Positions 28,981 through 39,581 of a stretch of DNA of 64,000 nucleotides are shown in pieces. A program made the translations under genes and the position numbers. The DNA is taken from assembly GCF_014194695.1 (NCBI RefSeq), contig NZ_JACIAH010000001.1, positions 62,001 to 126,000 on the forward strand, written 5' to 3'. This DNA comes from Rhizobium sp. BK399 (GTDB lineage: Bacteria > Pseudomonadota > Alphaproteobacteria > Rhizobiales > Rhizobiaceae). The notes under the pieces were generated by a model, which was not told the DNA's origin, searched no databases, and worked only from the letters and a program-made list of their open reading frames with translations. Positions within the stretch are counted from its first letter, which is position 1. Every line of letters begins with the position of its first letter.

Positions 28981-31062
28981 TTACTCTGCCGCGACTTTGA
29001 AGTTGTTGCGGGCCAATGCCGAGCACTCTGCCATTACGGCGGAGGCGCGCGCGATCGGGTTCGTCAAATAGAAGTCTTTGACCGGCGACGCAAACCCGGA
29101 TTTATTCATCTTGCCGGCTTTTTTAGCGACTGCGGCAATTTTGGCGCTGTCGCTTTCGGCGATCTCATCAAGTGCTGCGAAATGCGGGAATGCCGCGTAA
29201 AGCCTTGCGCGCAATTCGCCAAGCGAATCAAACGGAAGCTTCTTGCCGAGCACGTCGGAAAGCGCACGCAGGATCGCCCAGTCTTCGCGGGCATCGCCAG
29301 GCGCAAAGCCGGCGCGATTGCCCATCTGGACGCGCCCCTCGGTGTTGACCCAGGTCCCGGACTTTTCGGTGTAGGCCGCAGCCGGCAGGATGACGTCGGC
29401 ATTGTGGGCGCCGTTGTCGCCATGCGAGCCGATATAGACCGTCAGCTTTGCCTTCTTGGCAGCGAAATCAAGCTCGTCGGCGCCAAGCAGGAAGAGAACG
29501 TCCATCGACGACAACATTTCGGCAGCGTTGACGCCCTTTGCGCCCGGAACGAAGCCGAGATCGAGGCCGCCGACGCGCGATGCCGCGGTGTGGAGTACGG
29601 CAAAGCCGTTCCAGCCTTCGACGACTGCGCCGACAATGCCCGCAAGCTTTGCAGCAGTTGCGAGAACACCAGCACCATCGGCGCGCGACAGAGCGCCTTG
29701 GCCGATGAGGATCATCGGCTTCTTGGCATCCGTCAGAACCTTCGCGAAGGCATGGCTGCCGTCGGCTAGATCTTTCAGCGTGTCCGGGCCGGCGCCGAGA
29801 TATTCGTAGTCGTAACGCAGCTCGCCTGCCTCACCGATCACGCCGATCGGGAAGTTGCCGCGACGCCAGCGCTTGCGGATGCGAGCGTTGAGCACGGCGG
29901 CCTCGAAACGAGGGTTGGCGCCAATGATCAGCAGCGCGTCTGCCTGTTCGATGCCTTCGATCGTCGGGTTGAAGACGTAGCTTGCGCGACCGAGCGACGG
30001 ATCGAGTGCCGTCCCATCCTGGCGACAGTCGAGGTTCTCGGAACCCAGCGACCTCACGAGCTCCGACAGGGCGTACATTTCTTCGACGGATGCGAGGTCG
30101 CCGGCAATCGCGCCGATTTTCTCGCCGTTGGTTGCAGCAACGGCAGCCTTGATCGTTCCGAAGGCTTCGCCCCAGGTCGCTGCCTGCAGGCGGCCATCCT
30201 TGCGAACATATGGGCGGTCGATACGCTGCGTCTTCAGGCCATCCCAAATGTAGCGGCTCTTGTCGGAGATCCACTCTTCATTGATCTGGTCATTGACGCG
30301 CGGCAGTACGCGCATGACTTCACGGCCACGTGTATCGACGCGGATTGCAGAACCGAGGGCGTCCATCACGTCGATCGATTCGGTCTTGTTCAGCTCCCAC
30401 GGGCGGGCCGTGAAGGCGAAGGGCTTGGAGGTCAGCGCGCCGACCGGGCAGAGGTCAACGACGTTACCCTGCAGCTCGGAGGTCATCGCCTGCTCGAGGT
30501 ACGTGGTGATTTCGGCGTCCTCGCCGCGGCCGATCAGGCCGAGTTCGGAGATGCCAGCCACTTCGGTCGTGAAGCGAACGCAACGAGTGCAGTGAATGCA
30601 GCGGTTCATGACCGTCTTGACGAGCGGTCCGATATACTTGTCTTCGACGGCGCGCTTGTCTTCCTGATAGCGCGAGCTGTCGATACCGAAGGCCATCGCC
30701 TGGTCCTGCAGGTCGCATTCGCCGCCCTGGTCGCAGATCGGGCAATCGAGCGGATGGTTGATCAGCAGGAACTCCATCACGCCTTCGCGGGCCTTCTTGA
30801 CCATCGGCGTGTTGGTGAAGACCTCAGGAAGTTCGCCATTCGGGCCGCCGCGGATATCGCGCACGCCCATGGCGCAAGATGCCTGCGGCTTCGGCGGGCC
30901 ACCCTTGACCTCAACGAGGCACATGCGGCAGTTGCCGGCGACCGAAAGGCGCTCATGGAAGCAGAAGCGCGGAACTTCAGCGCCGGCTTCCTCACACGCC
31001 TGAATGAGGGTGTAATGATCCGGGACTTCGATCTCGTTGCCGTCAATCTTCAGTTTTGCCAT
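28981..31062 (-). CDS. nuoG: NADH-quinone oxidoreductase subunit G
   Basis: A 693-aa iron-sulfur subunit of the peripheral arm. The N-terminal 2Fe-2S ferredoxin part (CFHERLSVAGNCRMC) is followed by the His-Cys 4Fe-4S motif (HPLDCPICDQGGECDLQ), the C-x2-C-x2-C cluster (CIHCTRCVRF) and a long molybdopterin-oxidoreductase-like domain that no longer binds Mo. ATG 31062 starts MAKLKIDGNEIEVPD; a GTG two codons earlier is in frame. The upstream gap 31063-31279 holds an 8-bp GTTTGCCG/CGGCAAAC hairpin (31083-31103) and no gene. Confidence 0.96.
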   Translation of the reverse strand: MAKLKIDGNEIEVPDHYTLIQACEEAGAEVPRFCFHERLSVAGNCRMCLVEVKGGPPKPQASCAMGVRDIRGGPNGELPEVFTNTPMVKKAREGVMEFLLINHPLDCPICDQGGECDLQDQAMAFGIDSSRYQEDKRAVEDKYIGPLVKTVMNRCIHCTRCVRFTTEVAGISELGLIGRGEDAEITTYLEQAMTSELQGNVVDLCPVGALTSKPFAFTARPWELNKTESIDVMDALGSAIRVDTRGREVMRVLPRVNDQINEEWISDKSRYIWDGLKTQRIDRPYVRKDGRLQAATWGEAFGTIKAAVAATNGEKIGAIAGDLASVEEMYALSELVRSLGSENLDCRQDGTALDPSLGRASYVFNPTIEGIEQADALLIIGANPRFEAAVLNARIRKRWRRGNFPIGVIGEAGELRYDYEYLGAGPDTLKDLADGSHAFAKVLTDAKKPMILIGQGALSRADGAGVLATAAKLAGIVGAVVEGWNGFAVLHTAASRVGGLDLGFVPGAKGVNAAEMLSSMDVLFLLGADELDFAAKKAKLTVYIGSHGDNGAHNADVILPAAAYTEKSGTWVNTEGRVQMGNRAGFAPGDAREDWAILRALSDVLGKKLPFDSLGELRARLYAAFPHFAALDEIAESDSAKIAAVAKKAGKMNKSGFASPVKDFYLTNPIARASAVMAECSALARNNFKVAAE

Positions 31063-31279
31063 CGTCACTCAGTCCTGTTTTCCGTTTGCCGGATGGCGGC
31101 AAACAAACCCACTTTGCAACAGTTTCGCTGCCAGGCCGGATTCTTATCCCGTTGGCATCGGTGTCGCTCAAATTCTCTGCCCACCCCGAGACCCGGGATC
31201 GGCTTTCGGCCTCTGCAGTTTCGGACCCCTGCCCTCCACTCTTCAGCCTTGACCTTGCTCCGGCCGTTCGGCCGAAAAA

Positions 31280-31912
31280 TCACTTCCGCTTTCGCCCCTT
31301 GGCAAGAAGCGCCTTGGCCTGCGCAACCCAGCCATCGCGGACGATCCGCCCATCGAAACCGAATTCGGCGTCTATGCGTGCCGCATCCTCGTCAGACCAG
31401 CCGGCAATCACCGCAAAGGAGCGAATGCTCTTGGCGTTCAAAACCTGCTCGATTTTCGGGCCGATCCCGGAAATCTGCTTCAGATCGTCGGACTTGCGGG
31501 GGCGCGAAGCGGGCTTGGCCGCCACTTCAGGCTTTACATCCGGCTTCGCGGGAACAACCGACAGCTTGACCTTGGTTGCGGCGTTCGTGGCAGGCGCCGG
31601 GCGAACGTTTTCCGGCCGGATTTCCACTTCAGGCTTGGCCTCATCAGGCGGCGTTTCATCGAGAACGGCGGCAAACTTGCTCGTTGCGTCGAACGCACCC
31701 TGCAGCGCTCCGAAGAATGCGCCCGCCATCTGCGTCGAAAAGCCGAGGCCGATCGCCGTCGCCGCAGCCATGGCCGCCGCCGGATTGACCATCACAGGCG
31801 GCACCGGCAACGCGCGGGCATTCTCCAGCATCTCGGCAGCAAGACGACCGAAGTCGGCCGAAAAATCAGCCGCTCCCTCTTTTCTCATGCTGTCCGATGC
31901 CTTCGTCGTCAT
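31280..31912 (-). CDS. Complex I operon protein with HhH-like domain
   Basis: A 210-aa protein between nuoF and nuoG. Residues 1-60 resemble a short phasin-like amphipathic stretch. An Ala/Pro/Lys linker follows, and the C-terminal 65 residues (DDLKQISGIGPKIEQVLNA, then WVAQAKALLAKG) form a helix-hairpin-helix-like domain. The same domain ends NuoE two genes upstream ([19 protein letters not shown], then [12 protein letters not shown]). The gene is conserved in rhizobial nuo operons but its role is unknown; an assembly or arm-stabilising factor is a guess. ATG 31912 lies 5 bases after nuoF. Upstream frame extension overlaps nuoF and is rejected. Confidence 0.8.
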   Translation of the reverse strand: MTTKASDSMRKEGAADFSADFGRLAAEMLENARALPVPPVMVNPAAAMAAATAIGLGFSTQMAGAFFGALQGAFDATSKFAAVLDETPPDEAKPEVEIRPENVRPAPATNAATKVKLSVVPAKPDVKPEVAAKPASRPRKSDDLKQISGIGPKIEQVLNAKSIRSFAVIAGWSDEDAARIDAEFGFDGRIVRDGWVAQAKALLAKGRKRK

Positions 31913-31917
31913 CGCGC

Positions 31918-33222
<1,305 letters not shown>

Positions 33223-33232
33223 GCTTCACCTC

Positions 33233-34369
33233 TTACCGCGGCTTCTTACCGAAGACCTTGATATATTCCGCTTCGCCGCCCTTGGCGAGCGCCTTGGCCT
33301 GCTTGACCCAGTCGTCGCGCTCGATGCGGCCCTTGAAATTCAGGTAGCCGTCGACCCATTCGCGTTCAGCCTTTTTCCAACTCGCGACCTGCGCGAAGGT
33401 GAAAATGCCGATCTCATGCAGGGTAGCCTCGATCTTCGGGCCCACGCCGGAAATCATCTTCAGATCGTCTAGTGTCGCGGGCTTTTCGATGCCAGCCGGA
33501 CGGTTCTTGTCGGTCAGGGACGGCTTGGCTGGCGCCGCAACCTGCGCGGCCGTGGCGGGTGCCGGCTGCTCTTCCGCAGCCTTTGCATTCTTCGCAGCCG
33601 CCTTCGGAGCCGTGACCGGGGTCTTCAGGGCGGCATTGGTCTCGGCGTCGGTGCTCTTCGCACGGGCTGCCTCAGATGGCGGAACCGGTGCCGCGTCGAC
33701 CTTTGCCGTAACGGCTTCCTCGACGGCCTTCTTGGCCGAAACCTTCTTTGCCTTCGGCTCCTCGGTCAAAAGCGACGTCGGACCGCCTTCCGGCGATGAG
33801 AAGTGACGGTCGATCTGCGGACCGACCTTGATGCTTGCGCCGTTGCCAGCTTCAAACGTGTCGATGATTTCCTCGAGGCGTTCTGGCGTCAGATCCTCGT
33901 AGGTGTCCTTGCCAATCATCACCATCGGTGCGTTGACGCAGGCCCCAAGACATTCGACCTCTTCCCAGGAGAGCGTGCCATCGGCATTCCGCTCAAAGGG
34001 ATGATGGTGGATCTTGCTCTTGCAGACCGCCATCAGGCTTTCCGAGCCGCGCAGCATGCAGGGCGTCGTGCCGCACACCTGGATGTGGGCGCGCGTGCCG
34101 ACCGGGCCGAGCTGGAACTGCGTGTAGAAGGTCGCAACTTCGAGAACGCGGATGTAGGCCATATCGAGCATGTCAGCGACCTTTTCGATCGCGGCACGCG
34201 TGACCCAACCATCCTGCTCCTGCGCCCGCATCAACAGCGGAATAACCGCGGATTGCTGACGGCCTGCGGGATATTTCTGGATCGTCTTATCCGCCCAAGC
34301 TGCGTTCTCGTCATTGAAGGCGAACGCGGCTGGCTGGAATTGATCTTCGGCTAATCGACGAACGGACAT
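33233..34369 (-). CDS. nuoE: NADH-quinone oxidoreductase subunit E, extended
   Basis: At 378 aa this is more than twice the usual NuoE (about 165). Residues 1-195 are the thioredoxin-like 2Fe-2S subunit with CGTTPC and CLGAC. Residues about 195-300 are a low-complexity Ala/Lys/Pro linker. Residues about 300-378 are a helix-hairpin-helix-like domain ([19 protein letters not shown]) that recurs in the separate protein at 31280-31912. The cluster ligands are intact, so the electron function should be normal. The tail is probably a lineage-specific addition, since no frameshift or stop separates the parts. Confidence 0.93.
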   Translation of the reverse strand: MSVRRLAEDQFQPAAFAFNDENAAWADKTIQKYPAGRQQSAVIPLLMRAQEQDGWVTRAAIEKVADMLDMAYIRVLEVATFYTQFQLGPVGTRAHIQVCGTTPCMLRGSESLMAVCKSKIHHHPFERNADGTLSWEEVECLGACVNAPMVMIGKDTYEDLTPERLEEIIDTFEAGNGASIKVGPQIDRHFSSPEGGPTSLLTEEPKAKKVSAKKAVEEAVTAKVDAAPVPPSEAARAKSTDAETNAALKTPVTAPKAAAKNAKAAEEQPAPATAAQVAAPAKPSLTDKNRPAGIEKPATLDDLKMISGVGPKIEATLHEIGIFTFAQVASWKKAEREWVDGYLNFKGRIERDDWVKQAKALAKGGEAEYIKVFGKKPR

Positions 34370-34385
34370 TCTTCCTCACGCCTTG

Positions 34386-34658
34386 TCAGTTTATGGTCCC
34401 GCACTGCGATGCCGTCAGAGACTTCATCTCGCATGCGTAGGCCGACTGGTCTTTTTGCAAAAACACAACGAACTTGCCGCCGTTCGGAACGGCGGCCTTG
34501 ATTTCATAGCCCTTGGACAAGAGCTCGCCCATAGAGGCCTTTGCCGCCGGCGGCTGCACCTCGCCCTGGCCCAACTTCGGACCCATTCCACCCACCTCCT
34601 GGGCAAAGGCTCCGGAGGCAGCAAAAAGAACGATCGCGACAAGCGGCAGCAGCTTCAT
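34386..34658 (-). CDS. Small exported protein inside the nuo operon
   Basis: A 90-aa protein with a strong signal peptide ([20 protein letters not shown]) and a mature part of about 70 aa with two Cys that could form a disulfide (ACEM and SQCG). The mature sequence contains GGKFVVFLQKDQSAYACEM. Its ATG overlaps the nuoD TGA, so it is translationally coupled to complex I. Its stop lies 16 bases before nuoE. The function is unknown; being periplasmic it cannot join the NADH-oxidising arm and may touch the outer face of the membrane arm. Confidence 0.82.
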   Translation of the reverse strand: MKLLPLVAIVLFAASGAFAQEVGGMGPKLGQGEVQPPAAKASMGELLSKGYEIKAAVPNGGKFVVFLQKDQSAYACEMKSLTASQCGTIN

Positions 34659-35848
34659 CAGCGGTCCACCTCGCCGAACACGATGTCGAGCGAACCGAGC
34701 ACGGCCGTCACGTCCGCAAGCATGTGGCCCTTGCAAAGGAAGTCCATTGCCTGCAGGTGAGCATAACCCGGTGCACGGATCTTGCAGCGGTACGGCTTGT
34801 TGCTGCCATCGGCGACGACGTAGACGCCGAACTCGCCCTTCGGCGCTTCGACGGCCGCGTACACTTCGCCGGCAGGGACGTGGTAGCCTTCGGTGTAAAG
34901 CTTGAAGTGGTGGATGAGCGCTTCCATCGAACGCTTCATCTCGCCGCGCTTCGGCGGAACGACCTTGCCGTCGATCGACGACACGGGGCCGGTCTTGGCG
35001 CTGCCCATGAGGCGCTCGACGCACTGCTTCATGATGCGAACCGACTGGCGCATCTCGATCATGCGGATCAGGTAACGGTCGTAGCAGTCGCCGTTCTTGC
35101 CGATCGGAATATCGAATTCCATATCGCTGTAGCATTCGTAAGGCTGCGAGCGACGCAGGTCCCAGGCTGCACCCGAGCCGCGAACCATGACGCCGGAGAA
35201 GCCCCACGACCAGGCATCCGCCAGCGACACCACGCCGATGTCGACGTTACGCTGCTTGAAGATACGGTTGTCCGTCAGCAGGCCTTCGATATCGTCGAGG
35301 ATTTTCAGGAACGGGTCGCACCACTTGCCGATATCCTCGACCAACTCCGGCGGGATGTCCTGATGGACACCACCTGGACGGAAATAAGCCGAGTGCATAC
35401 GGGCGCCGCAGGCGCGCTCATAAAACACCATCAGCTTTTCGCGCTCTTCGAAACCCCAGACCGGCGGCGTCATCGCGCCGACGTCCATGGCCTGCGTCGT
35501 CACGTTCATGATGTGCGACAAGATTCGGCCAATTTCCGAGTACAGAACTCGAATCAGCTGACCGCGAATTGGAATTTCGAGCTTCAGCATCTTTTCGACG
35601 GCGAGCGCGAAAGCGTGTTCCTGATTCATCGGCGCGACGTAGTCGAGACGATCGAAATAAGGAACGGCCTGAAGGTAGGTCTTCGTCTCGATCAGTTTCT
35701 CGGTGCCGCGATGCAGCAGTCCGATATGCGGGTCGACGCGCTCGATGATTTCGCCATCGAGCTCGAGCACGAGACGCAGAACACCGTGCGCGGAAGGATG
35801 TTCCGGTCCGAAGTTGATCGTAAAGTTGCGAACGTTATGTTCAGTCAT
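34658..35848 (-). CDS. nuoD: NADH-quinone oxidoreductase subunit D
   Basis: A 396-aa 49-kDa-type subunit derived from [NiFe]-hydrogenase large subunits. [13 protein letters not shown] holds the quinone-pocket His; the final FGEVDR is the family end. The start [18 protein letters not shown] is chosen; ten more codons are open upstream. The 73-base gap to nuoC shows nothing notable. Confidence 0.97.
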   Translation of the reverse strand: MTEHNVRNFTINFGPEHPSAHGVLRLVLELDGEIIERVDPHIGLLHRGTEKLIETKTYLQAVPYFDRLDYVAPMNQEHAFALAVEKMLKLEIPIRGQLIRVLYSEIGRILSHIMNVTTQAMDVGAMTPPVWGFEEREKLMVFYERACGARMHSAYFRPGGVHQDIPPELVEDIGKWCDPFLKILDDIEGLLTDNRIFKQRNVDIGVVSLADAWSWGFSGVMVRGSGAAWDLRRSQPYECYSDMEFDIPIGKNGDCYDRYLIRMIEMRQSVRIMKQCVERLMGSAKTGPVSSIDGKVVPPKRGEMKRSMEALIHHFKLYTEGYHVPAGEVYAAVEAPKGEFGVYVVADGSNKPYRCKIRAPGYAHLQAMDFLCKGHMLADVTAVLGSLDIVFGEVDR

Positions 35849-35921
35849 AGCGACGCGCTCCGCGCTGGCAATTGGCATGAGACGGCGAGCAGAGAGGCTT
35901 CAAGAAATCCGAGCCTCATCT

Positions 35922-36524
35922 TCACTTCGCCGCCTTCTCGTCTCCCGGCAGCACGTATTCGGTGCCTTCCCAGGGAGACATGAAGTCGAAATTGCGGAAT
36001 TCCTGCTTCAGTTCGACGGGCTCGTAAACGACGCGCTTGGCAGCATCGTCGTAACGCACCTCGACGTAACCGGTCGTCGGGAAGTCCTTGCGCAAGGGGT
36101 GACCTTCGAAGCCGTAATCAGTGAGAAGACGACGCAGGTCGGCATGGCCCGAGAATGGAATGCCGTACATGTCCCAAGCTTCGCGCTCGAACCACTCGGC
36201 GCCCTTGTAGACTGATGTAGCCGATGGAACCGACTCACCATCGGCGACGGCAACCTTCACGCGGATGCGCAGGTTCTGCTTCGGCGACAGGAGGTGATAG
36301 ACGACATCGAAACGCTTTTCGCGCTGTGGCCAGTCGACGCCGCAGATATCGATCATGCTGATAAAGCCGCAACGCGCGTCGTCACGCAGGAACGTCAGCA
36401 GCGCCAGAATCGTTTCCGGCGTAGCGGTTGCGTTCAGCTCGTCGTAGCTGATGGATGCATCAAGAAAGAGATCGCCACGCATCTCACGAAGATACGAGGA
36501 CAGTTCGCTCAAGGCTTCACTCAT
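35922..36524 (-). CDS. nuoC: NADH-quinone oxidoreductase subunit C
   Basis: A 200-aa 30-kDa-type subunit. The signature around [20 protein letters not shown] and [17 protein letters not shown] is intact. C and D are separate genes, as usual in alphaproteobacteria. It lies 15 bases after nuoB. Confidence 0.97.
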   Translation of the reverse strand: MSEALSELSSYLREMRGDLFLDASISYDELNATATPETILALLTFLRDDARCGFISMIDICGVDWPQREKRFDVVYHLLSPKQNLRIRVKVAVADGESVPSATSVYKGAEWFEREAWDMYGIPFSGHADLRRLLTDYGFEGHPLRKDFPTTGYVEVRYDDAAKRVVYEPVELKQEFRNFDFMSPWEGTEYVLPGDEKAAK

Positions 36525-36539
36525 GACAGTCCTCCGCCC

Positions 36540-37124
36540 TTAGCGCTCGATCGTTCCGGTTCGACGGATCTTCTTCTGCAGAAGCAGCACCCCGTAGAGC
36601 AGCGCTTCTGCCGTGGGGGGACAGCCCGGCACGTAGATATCGACAGGAACGACACGGTCGCAACCACGAACGACCGAATAGGAATAGTGATAGTAACCGC
36701 CGCCGTTGGCGCAGGATCCCATGGAGATCACGTAGCGCGGCTCAGGCATCTGGTCATAGACCTTACGCAGCGCGGGCGCCATCTTGTTGGTCAGCGTACC
36801 GGCAACGATCATGACGTCGGACTGGCGCGGCGAGGCGCGCGGAGCAACACCGAAGCGCTCCATGTCGTAACGCGGACCGGAGACCTGCATCAGGCCTTCA
36901 ACGGCGCAGCAGGCGAGACCGAACTGCATCCACATCAGCGAGCCGGTACGGGCCCAGGTGATCAGGTCGCGGGTCGAGGTAACAAGAAAGCCCTTGTCGG
37001 CCAACTCATCGTTGATTTCGCCGAAGAACGCACTGTCGCTGCCGATCGGCTTGCCCGTTGCCGGGTCGATGACGCCTTTCGGATGCGGCGCCACGAGCGC
37101 CTTGTCGGTTGGGGCTACTCCCAT
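36540..37124 (-). CDS. nuoB: NADH-quinone oxidoreductase subunit B
   Basis: A 194-aa subunit that carries the terminal cluster N2. The ligands are the tandem Cys pair in FGLACCAVE, the Cys in [10 protein letters not shown] and the Cys in [11 protein letters not shown]. After CCAVE the loop reads [11 protein letters not shown], not the common MMHxSMPRYD, one residue longer by eye. ATG 37124 ([13 protein letters not shown]) has a GGGAG site; an upstream ATG at 37145 is in frame. Either start overlaps the end of nuoA. Confidence 0.95.
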   Translation of the reverse strand: MGVAPTDKALVAPHPKGVIDPATGKPIGSDSAFFGEINDELADKGFLVTSTRDLITWARTGSLMWMQFGLACCAVEGLMQVSGPRYDMERFGVAPRASPRQSDVMIVAGTLTNKMAPALRKVYDQMPEPRYVISMGSCANGGGYYHYSYSVVRGCDRVVPVDIYVPGCPPTAEALLYGVLLLQKKIRRTGTIER

Positions 37125-37480
37125 TCCAGGGCTCCCTTTTTCCATTCATAAATAAAGCCGATGGTCAGCACGCCAAGGAAGACCATCATGGACCAGAAGC
37201 CGAACCAACCGATCGCACCGAAGGACACTGCCCACGGGAAGAGGAAGGCGACTTCAAGGTCGAAGATGATGAAGAGGATCGACACGAGGTAGAAGCGGAT
37301 ATCGAACTTCATACGAGCGTCGTCGAATGCGTTGAAGCCGCATTCGAAGGCCGAGAGCTTTTCCGAATCGGGCGCCTTGAAAGCAACAGCAAACGGCGCA
37401 ATCAACAGCGCCAGGCCGATGACAAGGGCGATACCAATGAAAATAGCGATCGGAATGTAGGAACTGAGCAGTCCAGTCAT
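37115..37480 (-). CDS. nuoA: NADH-quinone oxidoreductase subunit A
   Basis: A 121-aa subunit with three helices. The [20 protein letters not shown] loop holds the conserved Cys that is exposed in the deactive state of the enzyme. It is the first gene of the operon. ATG 37480 starts [14 protein letters not shown]; 16 codons upstream are open but lack support. It overlaps nuoB by 10 bases. Confidence 0.95.
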   Translation of the reverse strand: MTGLLSSYIPIAIFIGIALVIGLALLIAPFAVAFKAPDSEKLSAFECGFNAFDDARMKFDIRFYLVSILFIIFDLEVAFLFPWAVSFGAIGWFGFWSMMVFLGVLTIGFIYEWKKGALEWE

Positions 37481-37625
37481 CAGGTTCTTCCCTGCTTGCG
37501 GGCTGCGCCGGGAGGCGCTAGTGGGCAATTGCCCGGCAAGCGAACGTGCGTTGCAACAGAGCCGTGGTTAGCGCAGGCAGCGCCACGGCGCAAGACTTTT
37601 AGAGTAGCAAATTCGACTGTCGAGG

Positions 37626-37662
37626 CGCGACATTATCAAGCAGATGCAATGATGTCGCGACA
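37626..37662. promoter_or_regulatory. Inverted repeat upstream of nuoA, possible operator
   Basis: CGCGACAT (37626-37633) and ATGTCGCG (37652-37659) are 8-base inverted arms 18 bases apart. The right arm is also part of the palindrome TGTCGCGACA (37653-37662). They lie about 150 bases before nuoA, where the operon promoter must be. A convincing -35/-10 was not resolved. The rest of 37481-37813 holds no gene. Confidence 0.4.
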
Positions 37663-37813
37663 AATCCACACAAGTTGATTCAGGCTGCATGCCAGCCCAC
37701 CGGATATTGCATGGCTCACGGCAAAAGATAAAGCCAAAGCTAAGCGACGACAACGAAACGGCAATCGTTCATGACTGCGAATAGAGAGGGCAGATACCCA
37801 GCTTGGGAAGGAA

Positions 37814-37890
37814 TGGCGCGAGTGACGGGGCTCGAACCCGCGACCTCCGGCGTGACAGGCCGGCACTCTAACCGACTGAGCTACACCCGC
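37814..37890 (-). tRNA. tRNA-Asp (GTC), copy 1
   Basis: A 77-base tRNA that includes an encoded CCA end. The acceptor arms GCGGGTG and CACTCGC pair, the D-loop is AGCTCAGTCGGTTAGAG, the anticodon loop is CTGTCAC (anticodon GTC) and the T arm is GGGTTCGAGCCC. It is identical in sequence to copy 2, 52 bases away. Confidence 0.97.
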
Positions 37891-37942
37891 GCATGATGGA
37901 CAGAAGGACCGGACCAAGCGCCAACTGGCGCGTACCTTGAAA

Positions 37943-38019
37943 TGGCGCGAGTGACGGGGCTCGAACCCGCGACCTCCGGCGTGACAGGCCGGCACTCTAA
38001 CCGACTGAGCTACACCCGC
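37943..38019 (-). tRNA. tRNA-Asp (GTC), copy 2
   Basis: Identical to the 77-base copy at 37814-37890, with anticodon GTC and encoded CCA. The two are in tandem, and this copy is promoter-proximal on the minus strand. Confidence 0.97.
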
Positions 38020-38088
38020 ATTCATTTCAAGCGATCCGGAAGCTTTCGCATCCGTGTCAAAGCAGCCTCGCCGCTTCGATGAGCGGCT

Positions 38089-38116
38089 AACTAAGGGGTT
38101 CGCATTTGAGTGTCAA
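38089..38116 (-). promoter_or_regulatory. Putative promoter of the tRNA-Asp pair
   Basis: TTGACA (38111-38116), a 16-base spacer and TTAGTT (38089-38094) on the minus strand. A second TTGACA occurs at 38055-38060. The remainder of 38117-38365 shows no gene. Confidence 0.45.
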
Positions 38117-38365
38117 GCAGCTTTGGAGACAAAACGATGACACTCCGCGAATTGTTTTTGGAGAACGAAAATCCGCGGGCAGATTCAGTGCATTATTAAC
38201 AGAGTGACATTCGGTCTGCGCGCTAACGATCAGTTTCCCCAGCTCCTCGCCCTCCCCGCTTGCAGCTTGCAGGCTCGATCGAGGGTAGCCAATCGCCCGA
38301 GAGGCCCGCTATATGGAGGACCGCGGCTCGGTCCCGGGCATTCTACAAGCAGCAGAGACATCATC

Positions 38366-38971
38366 ATGAAAACACGCGAGGAACGGCAAGCACAAAGAGC
38401 GAGCATGCCGCGCACACAGTTGAGCGCACACCATTTGGAGAATGCGCGGTTGCTGCCGGATCGCGGCGAGCTCCTCTATCGCATTCCCAATGGTGGCATC
38501 GGCCTAGAGATCGGGGCGGCGTTCGGAGAATATACCGCTGAGATACTGGAGAAGAATCGGCCTTCGCAGCTTTATCTGATCGACCCCTGGAGCATGGACC
38601 GCTACAGCTCGGGTCTGGATCAGATCCAGACGCAGTTCAGAAGCGAGATCGAACGTGGACAACTGCACTTGATGCAGGGCACCTCTCTCGAAAAGCTCGC
38701 CGAGTTCGACGACGACTTTCTCGACTGGGTCTATATCGACACCGATCATTCCTTCGAGCTTACTTGGCAGGAACTCCTGCTCTGCGAGCGGAAGGTCAAG
38801 CGGACCGGAAGAATCGCCGGGCACGATTTCTGCACTGGAAACACCGTCAAGCCGATCGTCTATGGCGTCGTCGAAGCGGTCACCAAGTTCTGCAAGGATT
38901 ATGGCTGGCAATTCGAGTTCCTGACGGTCGAATCGCACGCGCACTTTTCCTATTGCCTGAAGCGCCTCTGA
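38366..38971 (+). CDS. Class I SAM-dependent methyltransferase
   Basis: A 201-aa protein. IGLEIGAAFGEYTAEILEK (about residues 44-62) is the glycine-rich SAM-binding loop. LYLIDPWS supplies the acidic ribose-binding residue, and DWVYIDTDHSFE is motif II/III of the Methyltransf_24 type. The substrate is unknown. ATG 38366 precedes the conserved part by about 40 residues; an open frame of 54 codons upstream has no start signal. It converges with the cupin gene with a 6-base gap. Confidence 0.75.
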   Translation: MKTREERQAQRASMPRTQLSAHHLENARLLPDRGELLYRIPNGGIGLEIGAAFGEYTAEILEKNRPSQLYLIDPWSMDRYSSGLDQIQTQFRSEIERGQLHLMQGTSLEKLAEFDDDFLDWVYIDTDHSFELTWQELLLCERKVKRTGRIAGHDFCTGNTVKPIVYGVVEAVTKFCKDYGWQFEFLTVESHAHFSYCLKRL

Positions 38972-38977
38972 TCCGCG

Positions 38978-39379
38978 TCACGCCTTTCCAGCGTACTCCT
39001 CGTCGCTGACCTGTTCCATCCAGTCGGCGGCGCTGCCGTCCAGCGCTTCGTGGATCGCGATGTGGGTCATTGCGGTATCGGGTGCTGCGCCGTGCCAGTG
39101 CTTTTCACCCGGGGCAAACCAGACCGTGTCGCCCGCGCGGATCTCGCGAAGCGGGCCGCCTTCGGTTTGCGCCAGACCCTTTCCGGCGGTGACGATAAGC
39201 GTCTGACCGAGCGGATGTGTGTGCCAGGCGGTTCGGGCACCAGGCTCGAAGGTAACGCTGACCGCCCTCACCCGTGCCGGGCTCGGCGCCTCCATCAAGG
39301 GATCCTGACGGACCGAACCGGTGAAATATTCTGCGGGCGCCTTCATCGAGGGCCGTGATCCGCAGGGTTTGATCTCCAT
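38978..39379 (-). CDS. Cupin domain protein
   Basis: A 133-aa single-domain cupin. Motif 1 is [17 protein letters not shown] (two His and more), and motif 2 is [16 protein letters not shown], so a divalent metal can be bound. Such (R)-mandelonitrile-lyase-like or carboxymuconolactone-type cupins are often found beside aldo/keto reductases, as here, where the reductase gene diverges 203 bases away. The substrate is not known. Confidence 0.82.
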   Translation of the reverse strand: MEIKPCGSRPSMKAPAEYFTGSVRQDPLMEAPSPARVRAVSVTFEPGARTAWHTHPLGQTLIVTAGKGLAQTEGGPLREIRAGDTVWFAPGEKHWHGAAPDTAMTHIAIHEALDGSAADWMEQVSDEEYAGKA

Positions 39380-39523
39380 CTGATTTTCCCTTCCATCCCT
39401 AACTTTGCGTTTCCGCCGACCGCCCGCCAGTCACCAAGCGGTGACCGATAGATGTGTGGCAAGGCCGCTGTTCGAAGAAATGCCGACGCTTGCGGCTCGT
39501 CGCCCTATCTCCGCTTCAGGCGC

Positions 39524-39557
39524 TTGCTAGTGGTCGGGGTGACTGCTAGTGCCGGGG
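39524..39557 (+). repeat. Direct repeat before the aldo/keto reductase
   Basis: TTGCTAGTGGTCGGGG (39524-39539) is followed by TGCTAGTGCCGGGG (39544-39557), about two helical turns apart, in the divergent gap between the cupin and reductase genes. It is a possible regulator site. Confidence 0.3.
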
Positions 39558-39581
39558 CATTTCATCACGCGGAGAGTTTCC

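Noticed and set aside
37636..38025. 129-codon open frame across the tRNA pair
   Set aside because: Its repeated GVAQSVRVPACHAGGRGFEPRH segments are translations of the two tRNA-Asp genes, a well-known false protein.
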